Origin: Marinobacter gudaonensis
GTDB lineage: Bacteria > Pseudomonadota > Gammaproteobacteria > Pseudomonadales > Oleiphilaceae
Direction: 5' to 3'
Length of the DNA: 64,000 nt
Assembly (NCBI RefSeq): GCF_900115175.1
Contig: NZ_FOYV01000001.1
Span: 1-64,000 of the forward strand
Positions 14,667-25,153 of this stretch are shown in pieces. Below the pieces are notes generated by a model that saw only the letters and a list, made by a program, of their open reading frames with translations, was not told the DNA's origin and did not search any database. Made by a program: the position numbers and the translations under genes. Position 1 is the stretch's first letter. Each line of letters opens with the position of its first letter.

Positions 14667-15497
14667 ATGGCAACCCGCAAACATCGCCGTGTGGGCGATA
14701 CACCGCTGGTGCGCCGCACCCTGATTGGCCTGGCAGTTGGCATGACAGTGCTGCTTCTGTTCATGCCACTGGTGCTGATTTTCGTGCAGGCCTTTGCAGA
14801 CGGGTGGGGCGGTTACATCAGCAACATCCTGAACGAGTACACCCTGCACGCCATCGGCCTGACCCTCCTGGTCGCTCTTTTGACGGTGCCGCTGAACCTG
14901 GTGTTCGGCGTTTTCCTGGCCTGGCTGGTTACTCGCTTTACCTTTCCAGGGCGAAAGCTGCTGGCAACGCTGATTGATATCCCGTTTGCGGTATCGCCGG
15001 TAGTGGCCGGTCTGCTTTACCTGTTGCTGTATGGCAGCAATGGCTGGATCGGGCAGTGGCTGGGTGAGCACGATATCCAGCTGATGTTCTCCTGGCCGGG
15101 CATTGTGATGGTGACGGTGTTTGTCACCTGTCCGTTCGTGGCCCGGGAACTGATTCCGCTGATGCAGCAGCACGGTCGGGAAGAGGAAGAGGCCGGCGTG
15201 GTGCTTGGCGCTTCTGGCTGGCAGCTGTTCCGCCGGGTCACACTGCCCAACATTCGCTGGGCGCTGTTGTACGGCGTGATTCTCACCAATGCCCGGGCGG
15301 TGGGGGAGTTTGGCGCGGTATCGGTGGTGTCCGGTAATATCCGGGGCGAAACCAATACCCTGCCGCTGCAGGTGGAGCTGCTGTACCAGGATTACAACAT
15401 TGTCGGGGCCTTTGCCGCGTCGTCCCTGCTGGCGGGCATTGCGCTGCTTACTCTTGTCGTGAAGGCCATCATTGAGTGGCGTCAGAGTCGTAATTAA
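14667..15497 (+). CDS. cysW: Sulfate ABC transporter permease CysW
   Basis: The product is 276 residues from ATG 14667, one base after the cysT stop, with GGAGG six bases upstream inside cysT. An in-frame start at 14622 inside cysT is rejected. It has six hydrophobic segments and the loop EEEAGVVLGASGWQLFRRVTLP. GEFGAVSVVSGNIRG is typical of CysW. Confidence 0.93.
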   Translation: MATRKHRRVGDTPLVRRTLIGLAVGMTVLLLFMPLVLIFVQAFADGWGGYISNILNEYTLHAIGLTLLVALLTVPLNLVFGVFLAWLVTRFTFPGRKLLATLIDIPFAVSPVVAGLLYLLLYGSNGWIGQWLGEHDIQLMFSWPGIVMVTVFVTCPFVARELIPLMQQHGREEEEAGVVLGASGWQLFRRVTLPNIRWALLYGVILTNARAVGEFGAVSVVSGNIRGETNTLPLQVELLYQDYNIVGAFAASSLLAGIALLTLVVKAIIEWRQSRN

Positions 15498-15506
15498 GGG
15501 TTCTCC

Positions 15507-16598
15507 ATGAGTATCGAGATACAGGGTATCAACAAGTTTTTCGACAAGTTCCAGGCCCTGCATGATATCAATCTGACCATCCCGGATGGTCAGCTGACGG
15601 CGCTGCTGGGGCCGTCCGGTTCCGGCAAGACCACGCTGCTGCGTATCATTGCCGGCCTGGAGACCCCGGAGCAGGGCAGCATCCGTTTCAGTGGCAAAGA
15701 CGTGACCAACCTGCACGTGCGTGACCGTCGCGTCGGGTTTGTGTTCCAGCATTACGCTCTGTTCCGCCACATGACCGTGGCCCAGAACGTGGCCTTCGGC
15801 CTGGATGTGTTGCCTCGCAGCGAACGCCCGTCCAAACCCGAGATCCGCAAGCGGGTACAGGAACTGCTGGAGATGGTGCAGCTGGAGCACCTGGCCAACC
15901 GGTATCCGGCGCAGCTGTCTGGCGGCCAGAAACAGCGAATCGCGTTGGCTCGGGCCATGGCCATGAAGCCCGAGATACTGCTGCTGGATGAGCCGTTCGG
16001 CGCGCTGGACGCCAAGGTACGAAAGGACCTGCGCCGCTGGCTGCGCAGCCTGCACGATGAGCTTCACTTCACCAGCGTGTTTGTAACCCACGACCAGGAA
16101 GAGGCTCTGGAGCTCTCCGACCAGGTCGTGGTAATGAGCAACGGCAGGATTGAACAGGTGGATACGCCCCTGGAGCTCTACGGTCGGCCAGACAGCCGGT
16201 TTGTGTTTGAGTTTCTGGGCCAGGTGAACGTGCTTTCGGGCCGCATACAGGATGGCGTGATGCGTCAGGGTGAGGCCTGGATCCGCCTGCCCCGGAGTTG
16301 TGAGAACGACGATGGCCAACTCTACCTCCGACCCCACGAGGTACGCCTGGCCCAGCACGCCAGCGACAGCGCCCATCTGCCGTTCCGGATTGAGGCCATC
16401 AATCTGATTGGTGCCGAGGTGCGCATTGAACTCAAGCCCGATGGCTGGGAGAGCGAGGAGATCTGGGAGGTGGGCATCAGCCACACCGAATTCAACAGCC
16501 GCCAACCCCAGCGCGGCGATCGTTGCTTCGCGATTCCCGATGTGGGGCACCTGTTTTGCGAACACGCAACGGAACCGAAGACGCTCGAGTGGCGCTAG
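15507..16598 (+). CDS. cysA: Sulfate/thiosulfate import ATPase CysA
   Basis: The product is 363 residues. Walker A GPSGSGKT lies at 35-42, the Q-loop at VFQHYALF, the signature LSGGQ at 137-141, Walker B with LLLDEP at 158-163, and the H-loop at [10 protein letters not shown]. The C-terminal third has a TOBE-like domain ([10 protein letters not shown]) that may sense state or regulate. It is the last gene of the sulfate operon, 9 bases after cysW. Confidence 0.95.
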   Translation: MSIEIQGINKFFDKFQALHDINLTIPDGQLTALLGPSGSGKTTLLRIIAGLETPEQGSIRFSGKDVTNLHVRDRRVGFVFQHYALFRHMTVAQNVAFGLDVLPRSERPSKPEIRKRVQELLEMVQLEHLANRYPAQLSGGQKQRIALARAMAMKPEILLLDEPFGALDAKVRKDLRRWLRSLHDELHFTSVFVTHDQEEALELSDQVVVMSNGRIEQVDTPLELYGRPDSRFVFEFLGQVNVLSGRIQDGVMRQGEAWIRLPRSCENDDGQLYLRPHEVRLAQHASDSAHLPFRIEAINLIGAEVRIELKPDGWESEEIWEVGISHTEFNSRQPQRGDRCFAIPDVGHLFCEHATEPKTLEWR

Positions 16599-16679
16599 TG
16601 TCCCTGGGACACCAGGCTCGCCAGAACCTGCTAGGCTCTTGCCTCAGTAAACGCCACGTTTCCGGAGCACGAACCTGCC

Positions 16680-17405
16680 ATGCTGGAGCATGTCTTACAC
16701 ATCGTTGGCCTTACCGTACTGGCCGGTGCCTGTATTCCCCTGGGCGGGTTGCTGGCCAGTTTCGAGCGGATCCGCCCCAACTGGCTGGATGAGGAGTTCC
16801 GCCACTTCCTGATTGCCCTCGGCGGCGGCATTCTGCTGGGCGCTGTGGCGGTGGTTTTGATTCCCGAGGGGCAGGCCAGTATGGGCGACTCGCTCTGGGC
16901 CATTCCTACCATCATTCTGGGCGGGTTCGTTTTCTTTTTGATTGAGCGGGCGTTGGGCCTGAAGCGCCGGGAATCGCCGCAGCTGATGGGCGTCATGCTC
17001 GATTTCATTCCAGAGGCCACTGCGTTGGGTGGCCTCGCGGTCGTGAGCCCGGAAACCGCTGCGTTGATGGCGTTGTTGATTGCACTGCAGAACTTTCCGG
17101 AAGGCTTTAACGCCTATCGGGAAATTGTCTGCCTGCCCGGCTACACTTCTCGAAAGACATTGATCTTCATGAGCTGCCTGGTGATTACGGGGCCTCTCGC
17201 CGGTTTGCTGGGCTATTTCTTCCTGACCGGCCGCCCCTTTGCCCTGGGCGCGATCATGCTGTTCGCTTCAGGGGGCATCCTGTACCTGATTTTCCAGGAC
17301 ATTGCGCCGCAGTCGCGGCTGGACAAGCACTGGGGGCCGCCCCTGGGCGCCGTGGTGGGTTTCTGCCTTGCCCTGTTCAGTCATGACCTGGTGGGCCAGG
17401 TCTGA
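16680..17405 (+). CDS. ZIP-family divalent metal transporter
   Basis: The product is 241 residues with about seven or eight hydrophobic segments. The metal-site helices read MLDFIPEATALGG (helix IV) and LQNFPEGFNA (helix V), which fit the HN-x3-PE and HE-x2-PEG patterns of ZIP proteins, with Asp-Phe replacing His-Asn in the first. It is likely to import zinc, iron or a similar ion. It is on the same strand as the sulfate operon but 80 bases away, and faces ftsH tail-to-tail. Confidence 0.8.
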   Translation: MLEHVLHIVGLTVLAGACIPLGGLLASFERIRPNWLDEEFRHFLIALGGGILLGAVAVVLIPEGQASMGDSLWAIPTIILGGFVFFLIERALGLKRRESPQLMGVMLDFIPEATALGGLAVVSPETAALMALLIALQNFPEGFNAYREIVCLPGYTSRKTLIFMSCLVITGPLAGLLGYFFLTGRPFALGAIMLFASGGILYLIFQDIAPQSRLDKHWGPPLGAVVGFCLALFSHDLVGQV

Positions 17406-17414
17406 TCCGGCTGT

Positions 17415-19328
17415 TCAGGCAATCTTCCGCGCGTCCTCTTTTTGCAGAATGTCGCCGATCTGCTCGGCCGACAGGGTCTCGTGCTCCAGTACCGCACGGG
17501 CCAGGGCTTCGAGCTGGCGGCGGTGCTCCTTCAGGAAGTCCAGGGTTGCTTTCTCCTGGGCCAGGAGCTGCGACTGGATTTCGGTATCCACCAGCTCGGC
17601 CATCTTTTCGCTGAACTCCCGGGGCAGGCCCATTTCCCGGCCCAGGAACACGTGCTCCTCGCCAATGTTGAGGCCGAGGGGGCCGATTTTCTCGCTCATG
17701 CCCCACTGTCCGATCATCTTCCGCACCAGGGCGGTGGCTTCTTTCAGGTCGTTCTGGGCGCCGGTGCTGACCTCTCCGTAGATCAGCTTCTCCGCGCAGC
17801 GACCGCCAAGCATGACCTTGATGCGGTCCCGAAGGTAGCTCTCGGTGTAGGTGTAGTGGTCTTCCCGGGGCGTCTGCTCGGTGACGCCCATGGCCATGCC
17901 GTGAGGGATGATGGTCACCCGGGTGAGGGGATCGGCATTAGGCATGTAGTAGGCCATGATGGCATGGCCACATTCGTGGTAGGCCACTGACTCGCGCTCT
18001 TTCGGCGAAAGCTGCATGTCCCGTTCCTCACCAAGGATGATCCGGTCCCGGGCCAGCTCGAAGCAGTGGTTGTTCACCTCCTTGAGGCTTTCCCGGGCGG
18101 CGGTGAGCGCAGCTTCGTTCACCAGGTTTTTCAGGTCGGCCCCGGAGAAGCCAATGGTGCGTGCGGCGATCTGTTCCAGGTCCACGTCAGTGGCCAGTGG
18201 TACTTTGCGTACATGTACCTGGAGAATGGCAGACCGGGCGTTTTTGTGGGGGCGGTCGAGGGTGATCTTGCGGTCGAACCGGCCGGGGCGAAGTAGGGCG
18301 CTGTCCAGCACATCGGGACGGTTGGTGGCCGCCAGCACGAGAACGTTCTCATGGGCTTCAAAACCGTCCATTTCCGTCAGGATCTGGTTCAGGGTCTGTT
18401 CCCGCTCATCGTGCCCGCCACCCAGGCCGGCACCCCGGGAGCGGCCAACGGCATCCAGTTCGTCAATGAAAATCAGAGCCGGCGCGTCTTTGCGGGCTTC
18501 CTCGAACATGTCCCGTACCCGGGCCGCACCCACGCCCACAAACATTTCGATGAATTCCGAGGCGCTGATGCTGTAGAAGGGCACCTCGGCCTCGCCGGCG
18601 ATGGCCCGGGCCAACAGGGTTTTACCAGTGCCGGGCGGGCCGACCAGCAGCACGCCTTTGGGCATGACAGCGCCGAGGGCGCGGTATTTCTCCGGGGCTT
18701 TCAGGAAGTCGATAATCTCACCGATTTCCCGTTTCGCCGACTCGATGCCGGCCACGTCATTCAGGGTGGTGGTGGAGGTTTCCCGGCGGGCCCGTCGCGC
18801 TTTGGAGCGTCCGAAGTTGAACGGGCCGCCGCCCTGGGTCATGCGTTTCTGTGCCGCGCCCCAGAACCAGAACGTCAGGGCCAGGAACAGGAGCCAGGGC
18901 AGGAAACTGCGGATCATTTCCTGCCACCAGGGCAGGCCGGACGGCGCCGCCCGAATGGTGATCTGGTGGTCTTCCAGAAGGCCGAGCAGGGCCGGATCTT
19001 CCATGGGAGGACGAATGGTTCGAAACCCGGGGCTGCTGGCAGTGGGCGGTCTGTCGGCGCTGAAGGTGGCGGCGCCACTGTCGGTGAACAGGCCGGTAAT
19101 GGTTTCCTGCCTTAGGGTCACCTCGGCCACCTGGCCGTTGGTAACCGCTGTCTTGAACTCGGAGTAGGCCAGCTCGTGGAGCCGGGGCTGGTTGCCATCC
19201 TGCAGCCACAGCACCATCAGGAAAATGGCGGCACTGAGCCACAGGAACGAATACTGGTTCGGCACTACCGGTTGCCGGTTATCGTCCGGGCTTCGCCTGG
19301 AATTGCCCGGACCTTCGGGTGTTGTCAT
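17415..19328 (-). CDS. FtsH-type ATP-dependent membrane metalloprotease
   Basis: The product is 637 residues. Transmembrane segments are at about 28-42 and 142-157, Walker A GPPGTGKT at 230-237, Walker B FIDELDA near 287, the second region of homology [18 protein letters not shown], and the zinc site HECGH at 451-455. It should degrade membrane and regulatory proteins as a hexamer. The N-terminal periplasmic part is Pro-rich and unlike canonical FtsH, and the gene is not next to rlmE (ftsJ), so this is probably a second copy. Its ATG overlaps the stop of the small upstream gene by 4 bases. Confidence 0.92.
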   Translation of the reverse strand: MTTPEGPGNSRRSPDDNRQPVVPNQYSFLWLSAAIFLMVLWLQDGNQPRLHELAYSEFKTAVTNGQVAEVTLRQETITGLFTDSGAATFSADRPPTASSPGFRTIRPPMEDPALLGLLEDHQITIRAAPSGLPWWQEMIRSFLPWLLFLALTFWFWGAAQKRMTQGGGPFNFGRSKARRARRETSTTTLNDVAGIESAKREIGEIIDFLKAPEKYRALGAVMPKGVLLVGPPGTGKTLLARAIAGEAEVPFYSISASEFIEMFVGVGAARVRDMFEEARKDAPALIFIDELDAVGRSRGAGLGGGHDEREQTLNQILTEMDGFEAHENVLVLAATNRPDVLDSALLRPGRFDRKITLDRPHKNARSAILQVHVRKVPLATDVDLEQIAARTIGFSGADLKNLVNEAALTAARESLKEVNNHCFELARDRIILGEERDMQLSPKERESVAYHECGHAIMAYYMPNADPLTRVTIIPHGMAMGVTEQTPREDHYTYTESYLRDRIKVMLGGRCAEKLIYGEVSTGAQNDLKEATALVRKMIGQWGMSEKIGPLGLNIGEEHVFLGREMGLPREFSEKMAELVDTEIQSQLLAQEKATLDFLKEHRRQLEALARAVLEHETLSAEQIGDILQKEDARKIA

Positions 19329-19573
19329 CTGGGTCTCCGATCGCCCTCCATGATCTTCGCCACAAAGACCGATTTGCCGTAGGTTTCAAAGGACCACTTC
19401 ATGGTATCCGAGAGTACGGACATCACCTCGTCGTAGTCGCCGAAAATCTCCGTGCTCATTCGGCCCGGGTAAATCTCCAGACCGGTCTGCTCAAGCCTGG
19501 CAATCAGGTTACGAATGGGCTCTTTGTACTCTTCGTTGAGCGGATACCAGCTCAGTTGTACAGAAAGATACAT
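19325..19573 (-). CDS. Small YkoF/MTH1187-like (thiamine-binding-type) protein
   Basis: The product is 82 residues from ATG 19573 with AGGAGG upstream. [47 protein letters not shown] and VFVAKIMEG match the ferredoxin-like fold of the YkoF/MTH1187 family, some of which bind thiamine. The stop overlaps the ftsH start (ATGA), so the two are translationally coupled. That suggests a role tied to the protease, but none is known to me. Confidence 0.7.
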   Translation of the reverse strand: MYLSVQLSWYPLNEEYKEPIRNLIARLEQTGLEIYPGRMSTEIFGDYDEVMSVLSDTMKWSFETYGKSVFVAKIMEGDRRPR

Positions 19574-19626
19574 GCTGCCTCCTTTCAGGGTTGTGACCCT
19601 GGTCAATTGCCGGTCTCAATCGTGTT

Positions 19627-21390
19627 TCAGTAACCCATGGCGGAGGAGGTGCTTCTCCTTGGATCTGCCCCGCCGTGGAGGGTCCCGTCCTCCTCCCTGA
19701 GGATGCTCTGGATGGCGCCCATGGCAGATCCGCCGACCACCGTGTGGCCCCGTTCTTCCAGAATGCGGACGGTGTCAGGGCTGATGCCCTGCTCAATACG
19801 GATTTCGTCCGGCAGCCACTGGTGATGAATGCGGGGCACGCTGACGGCGGTCTGTATGTTCATCCCATGATCAATCACATTGAGGATCACCTGCAAGGTT
19901 GTGGTAATGATTCTTGAGCCGCCTGGGCTGCCGGTCACCAGCCAGTTCTGGCCGTTTTTCCGGACAATGGTAGGCGACATGGAGCTGAGCATGCGTTTGC
20001 CCGGCTCCACTTTGTTGGCTTCACCGCCAATCAGGCCGTAGGCGTTGGGTACGCCCGGTTTGGCACTGAAGTCGTCCATCTCGTTATTGAGCAGAAAGCC
20101 GGCGCCTTGCACGGTAATGCCCGAGCCGTAGCTGAAGTTGATGGTGTAGGTGTTGGAGACCGCGTTGCCCCATTTGTCCACCACCGAGAAGTGGGTGGTT
20201 TCCGGGCTTTCCCAGGGCGTTGGGTCACCGGGGCCGATCTCGCTGGCCGGTGTCGCACGCTGCGGGTCGATACCTTTGCGAAGCGACTCGGCATACGCCT
20301 TGCTGGTCAGGCCTAGCAGCGGCACCTCCACATAATCGGTGTCGCCCAGATACTTGGAGCGATCGGCGTAGGCCAGTTTCATGGCCTCGGCCATGTGGTG
20401 GATGCCGTCAGCGGAGTTATGCCCGAACTCGGCCATGGGATAGCCTTCCAGGATGTTCAGGATCTGCACGATGTGGGTGCCGCCGGAGGAGGGCGGTGAC
20501 ATCGAGTAGATGTCGTAGCCCCGGTAGGTGCCGTGCACCGGCTGGCGCACTTCCGGCTCGTAGTTTTTCAGGTCTTCAAGGGTGATCAGGCCGCCGTGGC
20601 GTTCCATCTCCGCGGCAATGAGCCGTGCGGTTTCGCCCTCATAAAAACCTTTCACGCCCTGGTCGGAGATCCGCTGGAGGGTGGCGGCCAGCTCCGGTTG
20701 GCGGAAGCGCTCGCCGGGTTGCCAGGCGCTGCCATCCGGTTTGTAGAAGGTGCTGAGCGTGGCCGGCCAGCGCTCAAGGCGCCCCCGTGCTTCCTCCAGC
20801 CCCTCGGTGAAGCGTCTCGGCACGATAAAGCCTTCTCGCGCCAGCTTGATGGCCGGCGCCAGCGCCTGCTGTAGGGAAATGGTCCCATGGCGCTCCAGGG
20901 CCAGCGCCAACCCGGCGACGGTGCCGGGCACGCCCGCGGCCAGGTGGGTAAACCGGCTGCGGTTGGGTACCACGTTGCCGGCATCGTCCTGGAACATGGT
21001 TTCGGTGGCGGCCGCCGGTGCTTTTTCCCGATAGTCTATGGCCTCGGGAGCGGAGCCGTCTCCCGGGGAAACCAGCATGAAACCACCGCCGCCGATATTG
21101 CCCGAGCGGGGCTGGGTAACGGCCAGGGCAAAGCCGGCGGTAACTGCGGCGTCCACTGCATTGCCGCCTTTCTTCAACACCTCCAGCGCCACTTCGGTTG
21201 CCAGAGTATGGCTGGTCGCCACCATGCCCTGGCTGGCGGTGACCGGGTGGAAGCGTTCGCCCTCCAGAATGGCCTGGCCGGCGGCCTGGCCTGAACCGAT
21301 CAGAAGCATCATCGCCGCGATCCTCGCGAGGCGGCCTGAGCGGACCCTGGCAGGGTTTCCGTTTGCGCGTTGGTAGAGGCCTCTGTCCAT
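19627..21390 (-). CDS. ggt: Gamma-glutamyltransferase
   Basis: The product is 587 residues with an N-terminal signal segment (MMLLIGSGQAAGQA), so it is periplasmic. GNAVDAAVTAGFAL and GNIGGGGFML are typical of the large-subunit start. The nucleophilic Thr of the small subunit is in the TTHFSVVDKWGNAVS region, where autocleavage releases a new N-terminus. GSPGGSRIITT lies near the end. It cleaves glutathione and gamma-glutamyl compounds. A strong ribosome site (GAGGAATGGAG) precedes the ATG. Confidence 0.94.
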   Translation of the reverse strand: MDRGLYQRANGNPARVRSGRLARIAAMMLLIGSGQAAGQAILEGERFHPVTASQGMVATSHTLATEVALEVLKKGGNAVDAAVTAGFALAVTQPRSGNIGGGGFMLVSPGDGSAPEAIDYREKAPAAATETMFQDDAGNVVPNRSRFTHLAAGVPGTVAGLALALERHGTISLQQALAPAIKLAREGFIVPRRFTEGLEEARGRLERWPATLSTFYKPDGSAWQPGERFRQPELAATLQRISDQGVKGFYEGETARLIAAEMERHGGLITLEDLKNYEPEVRQPVHGTYRGYDIYSMSPPSSGGTHIVQILNILEGYPMAEFGHNSADGIHHMAEAMKLAYADRSKYLGDTDYVEVPLLGLTSKAYAESLRKGIDPQRATPASEIGPGDPTPWESPETTHFSVVDKWGNAVSNTYTINFSYGSGITVQGAGFLLNNEMDDFSAKPGVPNAYGLIGGEANKVEPGKRMLSSMSPTIVRKNGQNWLVTGSPGGSRIITTTLQVILNVIDHGMNIQTAVSVPRIHHQWLPDEIRIEQGISPDTVRILEERGHTVVGGSAMGAIQSILREEDGTLHGGADPRRSTSSAMGY

Positions 21391-21533
21391 ATCTCCATTC
21401 CTCGTTTCTGGCGTTCAGATAGGCTATGATAGCCGGTCATTTTCATAGGTGCGTACCGTTAACCTGCTGGCGCCGCTGGCGGTGATTCCCTGACACACCT
21501 GCTTTCCCGAATTTCAGTTAAGGAAAGGCTTCC

Positions 21534-22388
21534 ATGGAGCATACCTATCGTCTTGTGATTTCCTGCCCGGATAGGGTCGGGATTGTCGCCAAGGTGAGTA
21601 ATTTCCTGTCCACCTACAACGGCTGGATTACCGAGGCGAGCCACCACTCGGACACGCAGACCGGCTGGTTCTTCATGCGGCATGAGATCAAGGCTAATTC
21701 GATTCCGTTCGGCCTTGACCAGTTCCGGGCGGCTTTCGAGCCGATTGCCCGCGAGTTCAACATGAACTGGCACATTGCTGACTCCGCACGGCCGAAGAAA
21801 GTCATTCTCATGTGCAGCAAGGAATCCCACTGCGTGGCAGACTTGCTGCACCGCTGGCACAGCAAGGAAATCAACGCCGAGATCGTGGCGGTCATCTCCA
21901 ACCACGATGACCTCCGCCGGATGGTGGAATGGCACGAGATTCCCTACCACCACGTGCCGGTGAGCAAGGAGAACAAGGCTGAGGCCTTTGCCCACATCGA
22001 CGAGCTGTTCCAGAAATACGAAGCCGACGTGGTGGTGCTGGCCCGCTACATGCAGATTCTGCCCGGCGAGCTGTGCGAGAGATACGCTGGCAAGGTGATC
22101 AACATTCACCACAGCTTCCTGCCGTCGTTCGCCGGTGCGCGCCCTTACCATCAGGCCTACAGTCGCGGTGTGAAGCTGATTGGTGCCACCTGCCACTATG
22201 TTACCCAGGACCTCGACGAGGGCCCGATCATCGAGCAGGACGTGATCCGCATTACCCACAGCGACTCCATCGAGGACATGGTTCGCCTGGGCAAGGATGT
22301 GGAAAAGAACGTGCTGGCCCGGGGGCTGCGCTCGCACATTGAAGACCGGGTAATCACCTTCGAAAACAAGACAGTGGTGTTTGATTAA
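21534..22388 (+). CDS. purU: Formyltetrahydrofolate deformylase
   Basis: The product is 284 residues. An N-terminal ACT domain (YRLVISCPDRVGIVAKVSNFL) is followed by a formyltransferase-like domain with NIHHSFLPSFAGARPYHQA and TCHYVTQDLDEGPIIEQD, which holds the catalytic Asn-His-Asp set. It hydrolyses 10-formyl-THF to formate and THF, feeding purine synthesis balance. It is divergent from ggt and followed by gyrA 126 bases downstream. Confidence 0.95.
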   Translation: MEHTYRLVISCPDRVGIVAKVSNFLSTYNGWITEASHHSDTQTGWFFMRHEIKANSIPFGLDQFRAAFEPIAREFNMNWHIADSARPKKVILMCSKESHCVADLLHRWHSKEINAEIVAVISNHDDLRRMVEWHEIPYHHVPVSKENKAEAFAHIDELFQKYEADVVVLARYMQILPGELCERYAGKVINIHHSFLPSFAGARPYHQAYSRGVKLIGATCHYVTQDLDEGPIIEQDVIRITHSDSIEDMVRLGKDVEKNVLARGLRSHIEDRVITFENKTVVFD

Positions 22389-22514
22389 GGCTGCCTCACA
22401 GTTGCCCCTGACAGGGCGCGACTGTGGTAGACTTGGCGGCTTGTTGAAGAATAACTATGGGGCCGGAGCACGGCCCTGATACGACTTCCAGATAACGCAA
22501 AGGAACCTTTCTCG

Positions 22515-25106
22515 ATGGGTGAGTTAGCCAAAGAGATCCTGCCGGTCAATATTGAAGACGAGTTGAAGCAGTCCTACCTCGATTACGCCATGAGCGTGAT
22601 CGTCGGGCGGGCCCTCCCGGATGTACGGGACGGTCTCAAGCCGGTTCACCGTCGTGTGCTGTTCGCCATGTCCGAACTGAACAACGACTGGAACAAGCCC
22701 TACAAGAAGTCCGCCCGTGTGGTGGGTGACGTTATCGGTAAATACCACCCCCACGGCGACTCGGCAGTCTACGACACCATCGTGCGTATGGCTCAGCCTT
22801 TCTCCCTGCGTTATCCGCTGGTGGATGGCCAGGGCAACTTCGGTTCCATCGACGGCGACAACGCCGCCGCCATGCGTTACACCGAGATCCGCATGGAGAA
22901 GATCGCCCACTCCCTGCTGGCGGATCTGGACAAGGAAACCGTCGATTTCGTTGATAACTACGACGGCACCGAGCGGATTCCCGAGGTTCTGCCCACCCGG
23001 GTACCCAACCTGCTGGTGAACGGTTCCTCCGGTATCGCCGTGGGCATGGCCACCAATATTCCGCCCCACAACCTCAAGGAAGTGGTGAGCGGCTGTCTGG
23101 CGCTGATTGATAATCCGGATCTTACCGTCGATGAGCTGATGGAGTTCATCCCGGGCCCGGATTTCCCGACCCAGGGCATTATCAATGGCCGTGCCGGTAT
23201 CGTTGAGGCTTACCGCACTGGCCGTGGCCGTATCTACATCCGTGCCCGTCATGAGATCGAGCACGATAACAAGACCAACCGCGACGCCATCATCATCACC
23301 GAGCTGCCGTACCAGCTGAACAAGGCCCGACTGATCGAGAAGATCGCCGAGCTGGTGAAGGAAAAGCGCGTTGAAGGTATTTCCGAGCTGCGGGACGAGT
23401 CCAACAAGGAAGGCATCCGGGTGGTGATCGAGCTGCGCCGCGGTGAGAACCCGGACGTAGTGGTCAACAACCTGTTTGCCCACACCCAGCTGGAGACTGT
23501 GTTCGGGATCAACATGGTTGGCCTGATCAACGGCGAACCCAAGACCCTGAACCTGAAAGAGTTGCTGGATGCCTTTATCCGCCACCGCCGGGAAGTGGTC
23601 ACCCGCCGCACCATCTACGAATTGCGCAAGGCGCGTGAACGCGGCCACATTCTGGAAGGCCTGACGGTTGCCCTGGCCAATATCGATGAAGTGATCGAGC
23701 TGATCAAGGCGTCACCTTCGGCGGCCGAGGCGAAGGAAAAACTGGTCGACAAGGGCTGGGCACCTGGTGGTGTGCTGGCCATGCTTGAGCGTGCCGGCCA
23801 GGATGCCTGCCGCCCGGACGACCTGCCGGAAATCTACGGTCTGCGCGATGGTCTCTATCATCTGTCGCCGGAGCAGGCCCAGGCAATCCTGGATTTGCGT
23901 CTGCACCGCCTGACCGGTCTTGAAACCGAGAAGCTGCAGAACGAGTACAAGGAAATCCTTGAGAAGATCGCCGATCTGCTGGATATCCTGGGCGATCCGG
24001 AGCGCCTGCTCCAGGTCATCCGTGAAGAGCTGGAAGCCATTGTCTCCGAGTTTGGCGACGAGCGCCGTACCGAGATCACCAGCTCCCGTCGTGATCTGAC
24101 CATTGCCGATCTGATTGATGAAGAAGACCTGGTGGTGACCATTTCCCACAGTGGTTACGCCAAGACCCAGGCAGTCGAGGATTACCAGGCCCAGCGCCGG
24201 GGCGGTCGCGGCAAGGCGGCTACCTCCATGAAGGATGAAGATTTCGTTGAGAAGCTGCTGGTGGCCAACTCCCATGACACCATCTTGTGCTTCTCCAACC
24301 GCGGCAAGGTGTACTGGCTGCGGGTGTTCGAGATTCCGCGTGCCAGCCGGGCCTCCCGTGGCCGGCCCATGGTCAACATCCTGCCGCTGGAAGAGGGTGA
24401 GCGTATCACCACCTTCCTGCCGGTTCGGGATTATCCGGAAGATCAGTTTGTACTCATGGCCACCTCCGCCGGTGTGGTCAAGAAGACCCCGCTGCCGAAC
24501 TTCTCCCGTCCGCGCAGCAGCGGCCTGATTGCACTGTCCCTCGACGAGGGCGATACGCTGATCGGTGCCGCCATTACTCAGGGCGATGCCGAAGTGATGC
24601 TGTTCTCCAGTGCCGGTAAGGCGGTTCGTTTCAACGAGGAAGCGGTGCGCCCGATGAGCCGGACAGCGCGAGGCGTGCGCGGCATTCGCATGCCGCAGGG
24701 CCACCATGTGGTGTCGCTGATCATCCCGCAGGAAGGTGGTGTGATTCTGACCGCCTCCGAGAACGGTTACGGCAAGCGCACGGCCATTGATGAGTTCCCG
24801 ACCTACAGCCGTGGCAGCCAGGGTGTCATTGCCATGCAGTGTTCCGAGCGTAACGGTAACCTGGTAACGGCCCTGCAGCTGTTCGAGGGTGATGAAATGA
24901 TGCTCATCTCCGACAAGGGCACGCTGGTGCGTACCCGTACCGATGAAGTGTCCGTTCTCAGCCGCAACACCCAGGGTGTTCGCCTGATCAAGCTCAGCCA
25001 GGAAGACGAGCGCCTGGTGGGCGTTGAGCGGATTGCCGAAACCGACGATGAAGACATCGACGGCGAGAACGACGAAGCCAACGAGGAAGGCGCCGGCGAA
25101 GAGTAA
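22515..25106 (+). CDS. gyrA: DNA gyrase subunit A
   Basis: The product is 863 residues. The catalytic tyrosine is Y122 (AAAMRYTE), and the quinolone-resistance region reads [14 protein letters not shown] with Ser-83 and Asp-87, the same as susceptible E. coli. The C-terminal half carries the DNA-wrapping beta-pinwheel with the GyrA box QRRGGRGK, and the tail is acidic ([20 protein letters not shown]). It introduces negative supercoils together with GyrB. AAAGGAA precedes the ATG. Confidence 0.98.
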   Translation: MGELAKEILPVNIEDELKQSYLDYAMSVIVGRALPDVRDGLKPVHRRVLFAMSELNNDWNKPYKKSARVVGDVIGKYHPHGDSAVYDTIVRMAQPFSLRYPLVDGQGNFGSIDGDNAAAMRYTEIRMEKIAHSLLADLDKETVDFVDNYDGTERIPEVLPTRVPNLLVNGSSGIAVGMATNIPPHNLKEVVSGCLALIDNPDLTVDELMEFIPGPDFPTQGIINGRAGIVEAYRTGRGRIYIRARHEIEHDNKTNRDAIIITELPYQLNKARLIEKIAELVKEKRVEGISELRDESNKEGIRVVIELRRGENPDVVVNNLFAHTQLETVFGINMVGLINGEPKTLNLKELLDAFIRHRREVVTRRTIYELRKARERGHILEGLTVALANIDEVIELIKASPSAAEAKEKLVDKGWAPGGVLAMLERAGQDACRPDDLPEIYGLRDGLYHLSPEQAQAILDLRLHRLTGLETEKLQNEYKEILEKIADLLDILGDPERLLQVIREELEAIVSEFGDERRTEITSSRRDLTIADLIDEEDLVVTISHSGYAKTQAVEDYQAQRRGGRGKAATSMKDEDFVEKLLVANSHDTILCFSNRGKVYWLRVFEIPRASRASRGRPMVNILPLEEGERITTFLPVRDYPEDQFVLMATSAGVVKKTPLPNFSRPRSSGLIALSLDEGDTLIGAAITQGDAEVMLFSSAGKAVRFNEEAVRPMSRTARGVRGIRMPQGHHVVSLIIPQEGGVILTASENGYGKRTAIDEFPTYSRGSQGVIAMQCSERNGNLVTALQLFEGDEMMLISDKGTLVRTRTDEVSVLSRNTQGVRLIKLSQEDERLVGVERIAETDDEDIDGENDEANEEGAGEE

Positions 25107-25153
25107 GCCGGCGCAACCGAGAGAGTCAGCGAGACTGGAGAGATCAACGGAAA

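Noticed and set aside
14643..16565. 640-codon open frame opposite cysW and cysA
   Set aside because: It mirrors two well supported genes in high-GC DNA, and its product is Gln/His-rich low-quality sequence.
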